A DNA stretch of 64,000 nucleotides, taken from NCBI RefSeq assembly GCF_900100865.1, contig NZ_LT627734.1, forward strand, positions 248,001 to 312,000. The letters are read 5' to 3'. Of the stretch, positions 23,367-31,772 are shown piece by piece. Within the stretch, counting starts at the first letter, position 1; each line of letters starts with the position of its first letter. Position numbers and translations under genes: made by a program. The notes under the pieces are model-generated. The model did not search any database and was not told the DNA's origin. It saw only the letters and a program-made list of their open reading frames with translations. The stretch comes from Candidatus Aquiluna sp. UB-MaderosW2red (GTDB lineage: Bacteria > Actinomycetota > Actinomycetes > Actinomycetales > Microbacteriaceae).

Positions 23367-24556
23367 TGAAGGCTCAGGAAGTTTATTTTGTGGATGGCGT
23401 TAGAACCCCATTTGGCAAAGCCGGAGAAAAGGGTGCTTACTGGAACACCAGAGCCGATGACTTGGTGGTCAAGGCGATGATTGGTCTTTTGGAGCGCCAC
23501 CCAGATTTTCCCTTAGATGCGATAGATGACGTGGCAATCGCTGCCACCACCCAGCAGGGCGATCAAGGTTTGACGATCGGGAGAACCGCCAGCATTTTGG
23601 CGGGCCTCCCGAACACCGTTCCGGGTTTTGCAATTGACCGGATGTGTGCTGGCGCAATGACTGCTGTAACCACCACCGGATCGGGCATCGGCTTTGGTGC
23701 CTATGACCTGGTTCTTGCCGGCGGAGTTGAGCACATGGGTAGACACCCGATGGGCTTTGATTCTGACCCAAACCCCAGATTCCTCTCCGAGAAGCTGGTC
23801 TCGCCAGACGCACTAAACATGGGTTGCACAGCAGAAAAAATTCACGACCGCTTCCCCCACCTCACCAAAGAGCGGGCCGATGCATTTGCAGTTGGCAGCC
23901 AGCAAAAGGCGGCCAAGGCTTATAAAGAAGGCAAGATTCAAAAAGACCTAATTCCAGTTTCGGCTGGCAGCGCAGCCGGTTGGAACTTGGTCACTCAGGA
24001 TGAACTAATGCGACCAGAGTCAACACTCGAAGGCATGAAAGATCTAAAGACCCCATTCAGAGCCCACGGCAAAGTAACTGCTGGAAACGCATCACCACTG
24101 ACTGACGGCGCGACCATTGCGCTTTTGGCATCCGGTGATGCTGTGAAAAAGCACAACCTAAAGCCAAGAATGAAAATGGTTAGTTTCGCCTTTGCCGGAG
24201 TGGAGCCAGAGATCATGGGCATAGGTCCAATTCCCTCCACCGAAAAGGCGCTTGAAAAAGCCGGGCTTACCATAAAGGACATCGGGCTCCTTGAGCTAAA
24301 CGAAGCTTTTGCGGTGCAAGTTTTGTCCTTTTTGGATCACTTTGGAATTGCCGATGACGACCCAAGGGTCAATCAATACGGCGGCGCCATTGCCTTTGGT
24401 CACCCCCTTGCATCAAGCGGAGTAAGGCTGATGAATCAGCTGTCTAGACAATTCGAAGAGCACCCAGAGGTCAAGTACGGAGTAACAGCAATGTGCATCG
24501 GGCTTGGCATGGGTGGAACAATAATCTGGGAAAACCTAAGCCATGGAGGCAAATAA
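23366..24556 (+). CDS. fadA: Acetyl-CoA C-acyltransferase (thiolase)
   Basis: A 396-residue thiolase, the last step of beta-oxidation. The nucleophilic Cys is C94 (IDRMCAGAM), with NEAFAVQ, the His block GHPLASSG and the second Cys in AMCIGLGMGG. The His block has Leu-Ala in place of the common x-Gly, a modest variation. ATG 23366 overlaps the oxidase stop by one base (TAATG) and the same occurs at its end with the FadB-like gene, a strictly coupled trio. It is cytoplasmic, with 3-ketoacyl-CoA as the likely substrate. Confidence 0.92.
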   Translation: MKAQEVYFVDGVRTPFGKAGEKGAYWNTRADDLVVKAMIGLLERHPDFPLDAIDDVAIAATTQQGDQGLTIGRTASILAGLPNTVPGFAIDRMCAGAMTAVTTTGSGIGFGAYDLVLAGGVEHMGRHPMGFDSDPNPRFLSEKLVSPDALNMGCTAEKIHDRFPHLTKERADAFAVGSQQKAAKAYKEGKIQKDLIPVSAGSAAGWNLVTQDELMRPESTLEGMKDLKTPFRAHGKVTAGNASPLTDGATIALLASGDAVKKHNLKPRMKMVSFAFAGVEPEIMGIGPIPSTEKALEKAGLTIKDIGLLELNEAFAVQVLSFLDHFGIADDDPRVNQYGGAIAFGHPLASSGVRLMNQLSRQFEEHPEVKYGVTAMCIGLGMGGTIIWENLSHGGK

Positions 24557-26676
24557 TGGAGCGCTTCGCACCCCTTTTGGCTGACACTGATGAAATTATC
24601 ACCCACTCTTATGTTTCGGATGTAAATCTTGCCTCAGGAAAAATAATCGCACTAATCACCCTGGATAACGGCAAAGACCACACCAGGCCAAACACCCTTG
24701 GTCCCCACACCCTGCTCGAATTTGCAACCAAGCTCGATGAACTAAAGGCTCGCGCTGCAAATAAGGAAATTCACGGCGTCGCCGTAACCGGCAAGCCATA
24801 TTATTTGGCAGCGGGTGTTGACCTAACCAAGGTTCAGGGTCTGCAAGATCGCCACTCTGGCCGCCTGATTGGCGAGATGGGCCACTGGGCGCTGGATAAA
24901 CTCTCCGACTTAGGTGTTCCCAGCTTTGTCTTTATCAACGGCCTGGCGCTTGGCGGCGGACTAGAGGTTGCACTGAATGCTGATTACCGAACTGTCAACC
25001 AAGCAGCGCCAGCAATAGCACTGCCCGAGGTGTTCCTCGGGCTGATTCCGGGTTGGGGTGGAGCATACCTGCTGCCGAATTTGATCGGCATCAAAAACGC
25101 CCTCAAGGTGATGCTGGAGAATCCGCTCAAGCAAAACCGCATGCTAAAGCCCCAAGAAGCCTTTGAGCTCGGGATCGCCGATGCGATATTTGACTCCCCT
25201 AGATTCTTAGAGCAATCCTTAGCCTGGGCCGATGAGGTCTTGGGCGGCAAAAAAATAAAGCGCAAAAACGAGCCTGGCGCAATCGAGAAAGCCACTATCT
25301 GGGGACCGGCTGTCTCAATAGCAAGGTCCATGGTCGAAGAAAAACTCGGCAAGGTGCCACTTGCCCCCTACCGAGTGCTTGATTTGATTGGCGCTGCAAA
25401 ATCTGGCAGCAAAAAAGACGCCTTCGAGCGCGAAGACCAGGCAATTGAAGACCTCAGCGCTTCTGACCAGTTCCGAGCCTCAATCTACGCATTTAATCTT
25501 GTTCAAAAACACGCCAAAAAGCCTCAGGGCGCACCTGACTCCAAGCTAGCTAAACCAGTCACCAAGGTTGGTGTGGTTGGGGCTGGGCTAATGGCCTCGC
25601 AGTTTGCCTTGTTGTTTTTACGCAGGCTCGAGGTGCCGGTGGTTATTACCGACATCTCGCAAGATCGAATCGATAAGGGTCTTTCGTATATCGTTTCAGA
25701 GCTGGACAAGCTGGTTGAAAAAGGCCGACTTTCCTCGGACGACCGCAATCGCTATGTCGGTAACCTGTCCGGGTCTTTGGACTACGCGGCATTTGCGAAC
25801 TGCGACTGGGTTATCGAGGCAGTGTTCGAAGAGCTATCCATCAAACAGGAAGTCTTTAGCGCCATTGAAAAGGTAGTGCGCGAGGATTGCATCCTCGCCA
25901 CCAACACCTCTTCGTTGTCGGTGGACGCAATTGGGTCGGCATTGAAAAACCCAGAGCGCCTTATTGGCTTTCACTTCTTCAACCCCGTGGCAGTTATGCC
26001 GCTGGTCGAGGTAGTAAGGGCCAAAAACTCTGGTGACGAGGCGATTGCTACCGCAATGAAGGTGGCCAGGGGTCTAAAAAAGACCGCCGTCATCACTTCT
26101 GATTCGGCAGGCTTTGTTGTAAACCGCCTGCTCGGTTACCTTCTCGGAGAAGCCATGCGTGCAGTCGATGAGGGCGCCAGCTTCGATCAGGTAACAAGCG
26201 CGATTGCCCCACTTGGTTTGCCAATGAACCCTTTTGATCTATTGGAGTTGGTAGGGCTCAAAGTCGGTGCTCACGTTTTGGACTCGATGCACGCGTTCAA
26301 CTCTGAGCGCTTCTATGCAAGTGCAAACCTTCACAAACTTGCCGAATACGGCAAGCTATTAGAGCGTGACTCCAAGGGCAAGATCAAGGGTTATGACAAA
26401 AGGGCCATTGAGATTGTCGGCAACTCGGCGAATAAGGGCCGCTCGGAGCAGGAGATATTTGAGGCAGTGAATGTTGGTCTGGCCAAGGAGATCAAGTTAA
26501 TGCTTGAAGAGGGTGTCGTGCAATCGGCCGAAGACATCGACCTTTGCATGATCATGGGTGCCGGTTGGCCATTCCACCTAGGTGGAATTACCCCTTATCT
26601 TGATCGTTCTGGTTCTTCTGAGAAGGCATTTGGTTCAAGCTTCCACACACCAATGATTATCGGGGTTAGAGACTAG
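24556..26676 (+). CDS. fadB: FadB-like multifunctional beta-oxidation enzyme
   Basis: A 706-residue fusion. An N-terminal enoyl-CoA hydratase domain (about 20-280) contains AAGVDLTKVQ, LALGGGLEVAL and PEVFLGLIPGWGG. A 3-hydroxyacyl-CoA dehydrogenase follows, with the NAD motif VGVVGAGLMAS (about 352) and the catalytic His in GFHFFNPVAVMPLVEVV; C-terminal dehydrogenase repeats close the protein. It pairs with the upstream thiolase as the trifunctional beta-oxidation complex. The start is ATG 24556 (TAATG overlap with the thiolase stop); a longer frame from 24493 lies inside the thiolase gene and is rejected. A DnaA-box-like TTATCCACA follows the stop. Confidence 0.92.
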   Translation: MERFAPLLADTDEIITHSYVSDVNLASGKIIALITLDNGKDHTRPNTLGPHTLLEFATKLDELKARAANKEIHGVAVTGKPYYLAAGVDLTKVQGLQDRHSGRLIGEMGHWALDKLSDLGVPSFVFINGLALGGGLEVALNADYRTVNQAAPAIALPEVFLGLIPGWGGAYLLPNLIGIKNALKVMLENPLKQNRMLKPQEAFELGIADAIFDSPRFLEQSLAWADEVLGGKKIKRKNEPGAIEKATIWGPAVSIARSMVEEKLGKVPLAPYRVLDLIGAAKSGSKKDAFEREDQAIEDLSASDQFRASIYAFNLVQKHAKKPQGAPDSKLAKPVTKVGVVGAGLMASQFALLFLRRLEVPVVITDISQDRIDKGLSYIVSELDKLVEKGRLSSDDRNRYVGNLSGSLDYAAFANCDWVIEAVFEELSIKQEVFSAIEKVVREDCILATNTSSLSVDAIGSALKNPERLIGFHFFNPVAVMPLVEVVRAKNSGDEAIATAMKVARGLKKTAVITSDSAGFVVNRLLGYLLGEAMRAVDEGASFDQVTSAIAPLGLPMNPFDLLELVGLKVGAHVLDSMHAFNSERFYASANLHKLAEYGKLLERDSKGKIKGYDKRAIEIVGNSANKGRSEQEIFEAVNVGLAKEIKLMLEEGVVQSAEDIDLCMIMGAGWPFHLGGITPYLDRSGSSEKAFGSSFHTPMIIGVRD

Positions 26677-26731
26677 TTATCCACAGCCCCAAATAATCTA
26701 TTGCTTCAGGGTTTGGCGTGAGCTAAACGGC

Positions 26732-26753
26732 GTACCTAATCCCGTACGTTAGG
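26732..26753 (+). promoter_or_regulatory. Candidate YefM-YoeB operator
   Basis: Two GTAC cores (26732-26735 and 26744-26747) lie within an inverted repeat CCTAA (26735-26739)/TTAGG (26749-26753) immediately before the antitoxin start. Characterised yefM operators contain TGTACA palindromes, which fits autoregulation. Confidence 0.5.
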
Positions 26754-26760
26754 AACCTGA

Positions 26761-27048
26761 GTGGCAATCTCACTGACAGCATTTCGCCAGAACATCTACC
26801 AGCACGTGAAACAAGTGCTGGCAGATGATTCCGGAAGTCTAATAATCAACACAAAAGACGGGGATGTGGAGCTGGTTAATAGTGCGGAACTGCGGAGTCT
26901 GCGAGAGTTCAACCACCTATTTTCATCACCGGCTAATGCGAGCCGATTACTTGCCAGTATTGAGCGGGCCAAAAAGGGCGAAACAGTCGAGGTTACCCTT
27001 GAGGATATTGACAAGCTGATGACAAAGAATAATGAAGCTGTCGTTTGA
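26761..27048 (+). CDS. yefM: YefM/Phd-family antitoxin
   Basis: A 95-residue antitoxin. The N-terminal Phd/YefM DNA-binding fold (ISLTAFRQNIYQHVKQV and LVNSAELRSLREF) is followed by an acidic C-terminal tail that would wrap the toxin. It neutralises YoeB and represses its own operon. The start GTG 26761 directly follows the operator. The gene overlaps the toxin gene by 17 nt, the usual coupling in this family. It sits between the fatty-acid operon and unrelated genes, as expected for a mobile or stand-alone module. Confidence 0.9.
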   Translation: MAISLTAFRQNIYQHVKQVLADDSGSLIINTKDGDVELVNSAELRSLREFNHLFSSPANASRLLASIERAKKGETVEVTLEDIDKLMTKNNEAVV

Positions 27049-27286
27049 GGCAAGTGCTTGGGAGGATTTGCAGTGGTGGATCGAACACGACAGACGGATT
27101 GCAAAACAGATTAGGAAGCTTTTAGACGCCGTCCTCAGACAACCACGAGAGGGTATCGGTAAGCCCGAGCCACTGCGGGGTTTAGGGGCAGAGATCTTCT
27201 CCCGGAGAATAACGCTGGAGCACCGACTTGTTTACGGGGTTTTGCCTGGTGAAATCAAAATCCTAAGTTGCCGCCACCATTACTAA
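27032..27286 (+). CDS. yoeB: YoeB-family mRNA interferase toxin
   Basis: An 84-residue toxin, exactly the length of E. coli YoeB. The residues known to be catalytic there are all present at the same positions: E46 (KPEPLRG), R65 (LEHRLVY) and the C-terminal H83-Y84. It cleaves mRNA at the ribosomal A site when freed from YefM. ATG 27032 overlaps the antitoxin gene. The sequence appears intact, so the pair should be functional. Its TAA overlaps the stop of the convergent oxidoreductase gene by 4 bp. Confidence 0.95.
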   Translation: MKLSFEASAWEDLQWWIEHDRRIAKQIRKLLDAVLRQPREGIGKPEPLRGLGAEIFSRRITLEHRLVYGVLPGEIKILSCRHHY

Positions 27287-28302
27287 AAGACGCTAGCTCC
27301 AATTTGCCGACATATTTCGTGAGCGACCTCGATGTTGGCAACTACATCGGATGAGCTGTGAACTGGTGACTCAATCAGCCCTTCACCAACGTATTGGGCA
27401 AACGCGGTTGCCTGGTAGCTCAGGCCCTCGTGGCCCAAGATTCCGGTTTCGTCTTTCCAGGTGTCCTCCGAAAAATAAAACTCTTTATCTCGAACAGATA
27501 TTGCCGAAGGCGCCAAGAATGGTTCGGCAATCTTTACCAAACCATTTTCGAATGAGCAGTTGGCCTCGATTGGCAGCGAGGAGATGCCAGACATTGTGAT
27601 GTTGGCCCGAGAGCCATTGGCGTACTCCATTACGACGTAGCTTTCCTCGTCCATGCCGTCCGCCCTCACTTTGCCTTGGGCGTGTATTTTCACCGGGTTA
27701 CCCATGAATTGTTGGGCCATTGCGATTGGGTAGATGCCCATATCGAATATGACGCCCCCGCCACCTTTTTCCCATAGCCGACCAACTGCTCGGTTATCGG
27801 TGCAAAAGGCTGCGGTGAATAGTTGCGGATCGCCGAGTGATTCATCGGTCAAGAGTTGCTGAAGAATTGTGGACTGTGGCAAATACCTGGTCCACATCGC
27901 TTCCATCGCCAATAGACCCTTTGATTTAGCAACCTCGAAGATCTCCTTGGCGTGCTCAGGCAAATAAGTGATTGGCTTCTCAACTAGAACGTGCTTGCCG
28001 GCAGTTAGCGCCAATAGGGCGTGAGCGTGGTGGTCTGCCGGATAGCTGGCGATGTATATGGCGTCTAAATCAGGGTCGTCGGCTAGGTCCTGATAGCTGG
28101 CATAGGTTTTTGGGATTTTAAATTTATCCGCAAACTCTTGCGCCCTTCCCGGGGTTCGAGATGCGACAGCGTGAAACTCCTGCTTGGTGTGGTTTTGAGT
28201 CGCGCCCACAAAGGTCTCTGCGATACTTCCCGGGCCAATGATCCCCCACCGAAGAACTGGGACTGATGCTGGATCGATGATTTTGGGGACAGGTAGTTTC
28301 AT
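27283..28302 (-). CDS. Gfo/Idh/MocA-family oxidoreductase
   Basis: A 339-residue NAD(P)-dependent oxidoreductase. The N-terminal Rossmann motif is WGIIGPGSIAETF (about residues 20-32), followed by YIASYPADHHAHALLAL and the dinucleotide-binding EKP motif (LVEKPITY). The C-terminal alpha/beta substrate domain contains DMGIYPIAMAQ. Members oxidise sugars, inositols or trans-dihydrodiols; the substrate is unknown here. ATG 28302 lies 6 nt after a TAAACT box. Its stop overlaps that of the toxin gene by 4 bp, with no room for a terminator. It is divergent from the O-antigen-ligase-like gene. Confidence 0.85.
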   Translation of the reverse strand: MKLPVPKIIDPASVPVLRWGIIGPGSIAETFVGATQNHTKQEFHAVASRTPGRAQEFADKFKIPKTYASYQDLADDPDLDAIYIASYPADHHAHALLALTAGKHVLVEKPITYLPEHAKEIFEVAKSKGLLAMEAMWTRYLPQSTILQQLLTDESLGDPQLFTAAFCTDNRAVGRLWEKGGGGVIFDMGIYPIAMAQQFMGNPVKIHAQGKVRADGMDEESYVVMEYANGSRANITMSGISSLPIEANCSFENGLVKIAEPFLAPSAISVRDKEFYFSEDTWKDETGILGHEGLSYQATAFAQYVGEGLIESPVHSSSDVVANIEVAHEICRQIGASVF

Positions 28303-28308
28303 CCTTTG

Positions 28309-28314
28309 AGTTTA
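28309..28314 (-). promoter_or_regulatory. -10 box, leaderless oxidoreductase gene
   Basis: TAAACT on the minus strand, 6 nt (CAAAGG) before ATG 28302. The divergent box TATTCT (28321-28326) on the plus strand lies 6 bp away. Confidence 0.6.
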
Positions 28315-28449
28315 GAACTGTATTCTTGAAAGGCCCTTCAAACGGAGATAATCATCACAAATACAATCCCGATCACTCAACCGATTCGAATCCCCTTCGA
28401 CTCGCGACAGCCGCGCTATCGCGCCGGCCGTTGGCTTGCCTACCCTGGG

Positions 28450-29724
28450 TTGTTTGTAATTACCGCCGGTGACGCGGTTCGTTATTCGGTGGGCTGGGTT
28501 GGTTGGGGCATAATCGTCGGAGTCTTGGCGGTGGTTTTAGTAATCACTCTTTTAGCCACCAATCCCAGAAGAACTTTTTTGCGAGTGCCAATCCCACTCG
28601 CTCTACTTCTGGCCTTGATGGCGCTGAGCGTTATTTGGTCTCAGTATCGCGAGGCTACCTATTTGGGTTTAGCACTGCAGTTCATCTCAACATTGTTTGC
28701 AATATTCTTAGCCAATCAATTCGGATGGCGTCAACTACTAAACATCTTTGGCAATCTGATTCGCTTCATTTTGGTGACCTCCCTGGTTTTCGAGATTGTG
28801 GCCGGAATCTTTGGACCAATCAAACCGATATTCCCTAATTACCAGGGCGAAACCCCGCCAAGCGCTTCATATCTATGGAGCCAGGGCAACCTTTTTGATT
28901 CACAAAGAATTCAGGGAATTGTTGGAAACGCAAATCTCTTAGCGTTTATCGCAGTCCTTGGAGCTTTGCTGTTTTTAGTCGAATACATCGTGACAAACCG
29001 CTCAAAGAAAATCCCCATAGCATCCATGGGTCTGGCAATCTTGCTGGCCGTTTTGGCGAAATCCGGCGGGATGACGTTGGCGGTTTTTGTAATAGTGTTT
29101 GCGGCTGCAATTGCAATCCTGGCTGAGGGAAGGGCTCGCTCAACAAGGCATCGGATTTATCGGATTGCACTCGGGCTTTTGGGCTTTATCGCTCTGGTGG
29201 CGCTGGTTTATCGGGTGGAACTTTTTGACCTCCTCGGTAAATCAGCGGACGCTTCGGGCCGGTTTTATATTTGGGAAACAGTGCTCGGTTTGATTTGGGA
29301 AAAACCAATCGAAGGCTGGGGTTGGATCAGTTATTGGATTCCTGGGGTGGAGCCGTTTGACGGTTTGATTGTGATTAATGGTGTTCCGATGTATCAGGCT
29401 CATAACGCGTATCTCGACACCTGGTTGCAAGTCGGGATATTTGGTCTAATTTTGCTCGGGTGGTTAATGATCGCAACCTTTGTGAGGTTGTGGCGAGTTG
29501 CCGTAAGACACACCAACCCGCTGTACCTTTACCCACTATTTATTTTCTTGGTGATTGCTGCGCAATCTCTAACCGAATCAAGGCTTTTGGTTGAAATCAG
29601 CTGGGTGCTTTTGGTGCTGGTGGCAACTAAATCCAGAGAACCTTTCGCCGAGCTGGAGCCACTTGGGCGAACCTCAAAACTGCGCAAGCTTTTTAGACTC
29701 AAGCGCAAGCCGGCAAAGCGTTAG
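28450..29724 (+). CDS. O-antigen ligase/polymerase-like membrane protein
   Basis: A protein of at least 424 residues with about eleven helices and a large periplasm-side loop (LFDLLGKSADASGRFYIWETVLGLIWEKPIEGWGW) containing the Wzy_C-type motif. It is likely to polymerise or ligate a cell-surface glycan. The listed TTG start has no ribosome site. The frame continues protein-like back to 28354, where GGAG (28344-28347) stands 6 nt before an ATC codon and a TATTCT box is at 28321-28326. The real start may therefore be the non-standard AUC, giving 456 residues. A tRNA-Gly follows. Confidence 0.75.
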   Translation: MFVITAGDAVRYSVGWVGWGIIVGVLAVVLVITLLATNPRRTFLRVPIPLALLLALMALSVIWSQYREATYLGLALQFISTLFAIFLANQFGWRQLLNIFGNLIRFILVTSLVFEIVAGIFGPIKPIFPNYQGETPPSASYLWSQGNLFDSQRIQGIVGNANLLAFIAVLGALLFLVEYIVTNRSKKIPIASMGLAILLAVLAKSGGMTLAVFVIVFAAAIAILAEGRARSTRHRIYRIALGLLGFIALVALVYRVELFDLLGKSADASGRFYIWETVLGLIWEKPIEGWGWISYWIPGVEPFDGLIVINGVPMYQAHNAYLDTWLQVGIFGLILLGWLMIATFVRLWRVAVRHTNPLYLYPLFIFLVIAAQSLTESRLLVEISWVLLVLVATKSREPFAELEPLGRTSKLRKLFRLKRKPAKR

Positions 29725-29738
29725 AATCAAATAGTTTT

Positions 29739-29812
29739 GCGAGTGTAGTTCAGTGGTAGAACTCCAGCTTCCCAAGCTGGTAGCGCGGGTCCGATTCCCG
29801 TCACTCGCTCCA
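29739..29812 (+). tRNA. tRNA-Gly (CCC)
   Basis: The acceptor stem GCGAGTG (29739-29745) pairs with CACTCGC (29802-29808), followed by an encoded TCCA. The anticodon stem CCAGC/GCTGG encloses TTCCCAA with anticodon CCC. The T-arm is CGGGTCCGATTCCCG. Unlike the Ile and Ala tRNAs in this window, the 3' CCA is encoded. Confidence 0.95.
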
Positions 29813-29871
29813 ATTGTGAAACCAGCGACCAAGTTGATCTTTTCAGAGGCCCCCCTGGCATTTCCCGGTGT

Positions 29872-29877
29872 TACTGT
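29872..29877 (+). promoter_or_regulatory. -10 box, leaderless dienelactone hydrolase gene
   Basis: TACTGT, then 6 nt (TTCCAA) and ATG 29884. No ribosome-binding site is visible. Confidence 0.55.
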
Positions 29878-29883
29878 TTCCAA

Positions 29884-30588
29884 ATGAAGCTAAAAGACAT
29901 TCAGATCAATGACGAGCTAGCTGGAGTTCTTGCAATCCCAGAGGGCCCCGGCCCATTTCCTTCGGTAGTTATGGTGCATGAGGTTTTTGGCGTCGATAAG
30001 GTCATGCGGGCTCAAATTGAACGCTTGGCAGGCGCTGGCTATGTGGTTTTGATGCCAGACCTATTTAGTCGTGGTGGTCTTAGGAAATGCCTAACCGCCA
30101 CCTTCAAGTCTTTGGCATCTGGATCGGGCCAGGCTTTTGAAGATATTCAGGCAGCCAAAGATCTAGTTCTGGGGATGGATGAGACCACCGACCAGGTCGG
30201 GGTAATCGGGTTTTGCATGGGTGGTGGATTTGCGCTCTTGCATGCCAATAAGGGCTATGGAGCTTCAGTCTCGAACTACGGCATGCTGCCCAAGGACCTC
30301 GATGCCGCCCTTTTGGGCGCCTGCCCAATTCTTGGGAATTACGGGGGTAGAGACGGGCAGCTAAAAGGCGCTACTAAAAAGCTCAAACAGGCAGCAAACA
30401 ACCAAGGTGTTGTGAATGACATCAAGGAATACCCGAGTGCTGGTCACGCTTTCATGAATCCTGAGCAAGCCGGTGGTCCAGTGTTTGGAACCATTCTTCG
30501 CATCTCTGGCGCTAGGCCAGAACCCGAAGCGGCTAAGGACGCCTGGCTAAGAATCGAAGATTTCTTCGCAGAACACCTAAGAAGCTAG
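29884..30588 (+). CDS. Dienelactone-hydrolase-family protein
   Basis: A 234-residue alpha/beta hydrolase with the DLH triad Cys111 (GFCMGGGF), Asp157 (YGGRDG) and His188 (SAGHAF). Classical members open dienelactone to maleylacetate in chlorocatechol breakdown, but most actinobacterial homologues have no assigned substrate. The length is typical. A -10 box lies 6 nt before ATG 29884. The stop (CTAG) is shared palindromically with the convergent DoxX-like gene. Confidence 0.87.
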   Translation: MKLKDIQINDELAGVLAIPEGPGPFPSVVMVHEVFGVDKVMRAQIERLAGAGYVVLMPDLFSRGGLRKCLTATFKSLASGSGQAFEDIQAAKDLVLGMDETTDQVGVIGFCMGGGFALLHANKGYGASVSNYGMLPKDLDAALLGACPILGNYGGRDGQLKGATKKLKQAANNQGVVNDIKEYPSAGHAFMNPEQAGGPVFGTILRISGARPEPEAAKDAWLRIEDFFAEHLRS

Positions 30589-30962
30589 CTTTTCACCGGT
30601 GACCTGAGCGCCCAAATAATTAGGGGAATTTGCAGAGGTAATCTGGCCCAGGCGATGATCGTGGCAAGAAGGTCCCCACTAGCGGTTGTGTCAATGGCGA
30701 ACCATAAGTTAGCCGGCCAAACTGCCGACAGCACCAGGGCGGTGAAAATAGGGGCCCACTTGAGTCGCAAAATGAGGCCAAGAGCTGCCAACAGTTCTGC
30801 CACCCCGGATGCGTAAACCAAAAGCAGGGGCTCCGGTGCCCAGCTTGGAAGCAAGCCAAGGAAAGCGTTCGGGTTTAATAGGTGCAGGATTCCCGAACTT
30901 GTGAATGCAAAAATTACGACCCAGGAACCCCAGTGCCGCTTTGTCAGCGTTTCGCGAGCCAC
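30585..30962 (-). CDS. DoxX-like membrane protein
   Basis: A 125-residue protein with four helices and the DoxX-family features SSGILHLLNPNAFLGLLP and VYASGVAELLAALGLIL. The function is unknown; relatives are associated with redox or sulfur metabolism. It overlaps the upstream SDR gene by 19 nt on the same strand, so it is probably co-transcribed with it. The stop codons of this gene and the convergent hydrolase share CTAG. Confidence 0.72.
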   Translation of the reverse strand: MARETLTKRHWGSWVVIFAFTSSGILHLLNPNAFLGLLPSWAPEPLLLVYASGVAELLAALGLILRLKWAPIFTALVLSAVWPANLWFAIDTTASGDLLATIIAWARLPLQIPLIIWALRSPVKS

Positions 30963-31759
30963 AAAATCACTGAGTCGGTCAGCCTTCGGCCAAACAGGTT
31001 GAAGACCACCTTTAGCGCCCTAACGTCCCAGCTCGCCGGATACATTGGCGCGGGGTTCTTTACCGTCGATGCCCGGAGCATCTTTTTGACTACCTGTTTG
31101 GGTCCGGGTGAAGCCTTATAAAGCTTGCCAAGCCACTTGCCGGAGCCGGCCATGATCTTGTCGTAATCACCTAGCCCGCGAGACTCTGCCAAATTATTGA
31201 ATGCCACCGCATCGAAGCCGGTCTTAGAGGTGCCAGGTTCGACCACGGTTATCTTGATTCCAAGGTCTTTCACCTCGTGACGGAGGGCGTTGGCGACCGC
31301 CTTCACGGCGTGCTTAGTGGCGGCATACCAACCAAGACCAGCCAGTGAAACCGTGCCTACGACTGAGGTGACCAAGAGGATTCTGCCAGATCGCTGTTTG
31401 CGCATCTGAGGCAAAACCGCCCTAATAGAGCGTTCAACCCCGAAGACATTCACTTCAAAGAGCTGCCGGACCTTTTCGGGTGAGGTCTCCTCCACCGCGC
31501 TAAAGCTTCCAAAGCCCGCGTTCGCGACCATAAGGTCGATGCGGCCCTGGTCTTTGATTACCTTTTTCACGACCTTGTCAAAGTCAGCATCGAGGGTGAC
31601 GTCAAGCTTCATGGGAATTGCGCCGTGTTCGGCTATGGCAGCCAGGGCTTCTTTATTCACATCGGTGGCATAGACCACCCAGCCCAAGCCGAGGAGTTTT
31701 TTAGAAAGTTCGAACCCGAATCCAGAGGCTGCTCCGGTGATGATGGCGACATTGCTCAT
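30944..31759 (-). CDS. Short-chain dehydrogenase/reductase
   Basis: A 271-residue classical SDR. The cofactor motif is TGAASGFG near the N-terminus, followed by VANAGFGS and the active-site YAATK in GWYAATKHAVKAV. ATG 31757-31759 is preferred over the longer frame to 31798 because it begins the family's N-terminal strand and follows a TAGAGT box by 7 nt. It is adjacent to an IclR regulator gene on the same strand (13 nt) and may be co-regulated with the second importer. The substrate is unknown. Confidence 0.85.
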   Translation of the reverse strand: MSNVAIITGAASGFGFELSKKLLGLGWVVYATDVNKEALAAIAEHGAIPMKLDVTLDADFDKVVKKVIKDQGRIDLMVANAGFGSFSAVEETSPEKVRQLFEVNVFGVERSIRAVLPQMRKQRSGRILLVTSVVGTVSLAGLGWYAATKHAVKAVANALRHEVKDLGIKITVVEPGTSKTGFDAVAFNNLAESRGLGDYDKIMAGSGKWLGKLYKASPGPKQVVKKMLRASTVKNPAPMYPASWDVRALKVVFNLFGRRLTDSVILWLAKR

Positions 31760-31766
31760 AGGTAAA

Positions 31767-31772
31767 ACTCTA
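31767..31772 (-). promoter_or_regulatory. -10 box of the SDR gene
   Basis: TAGAGT on the minus strand, 7 nt before ATG 31759, immediately after the stop of the IclR gene. Confidence 0.45.

Noticed and set aside
24493-24555. A longer start for the FadB-like protein.
   Set aside because: It lies inside the thiolase reading frame. The TAATG overlap at 24556 is the same coupling seen between the oxidase and the thiolase.
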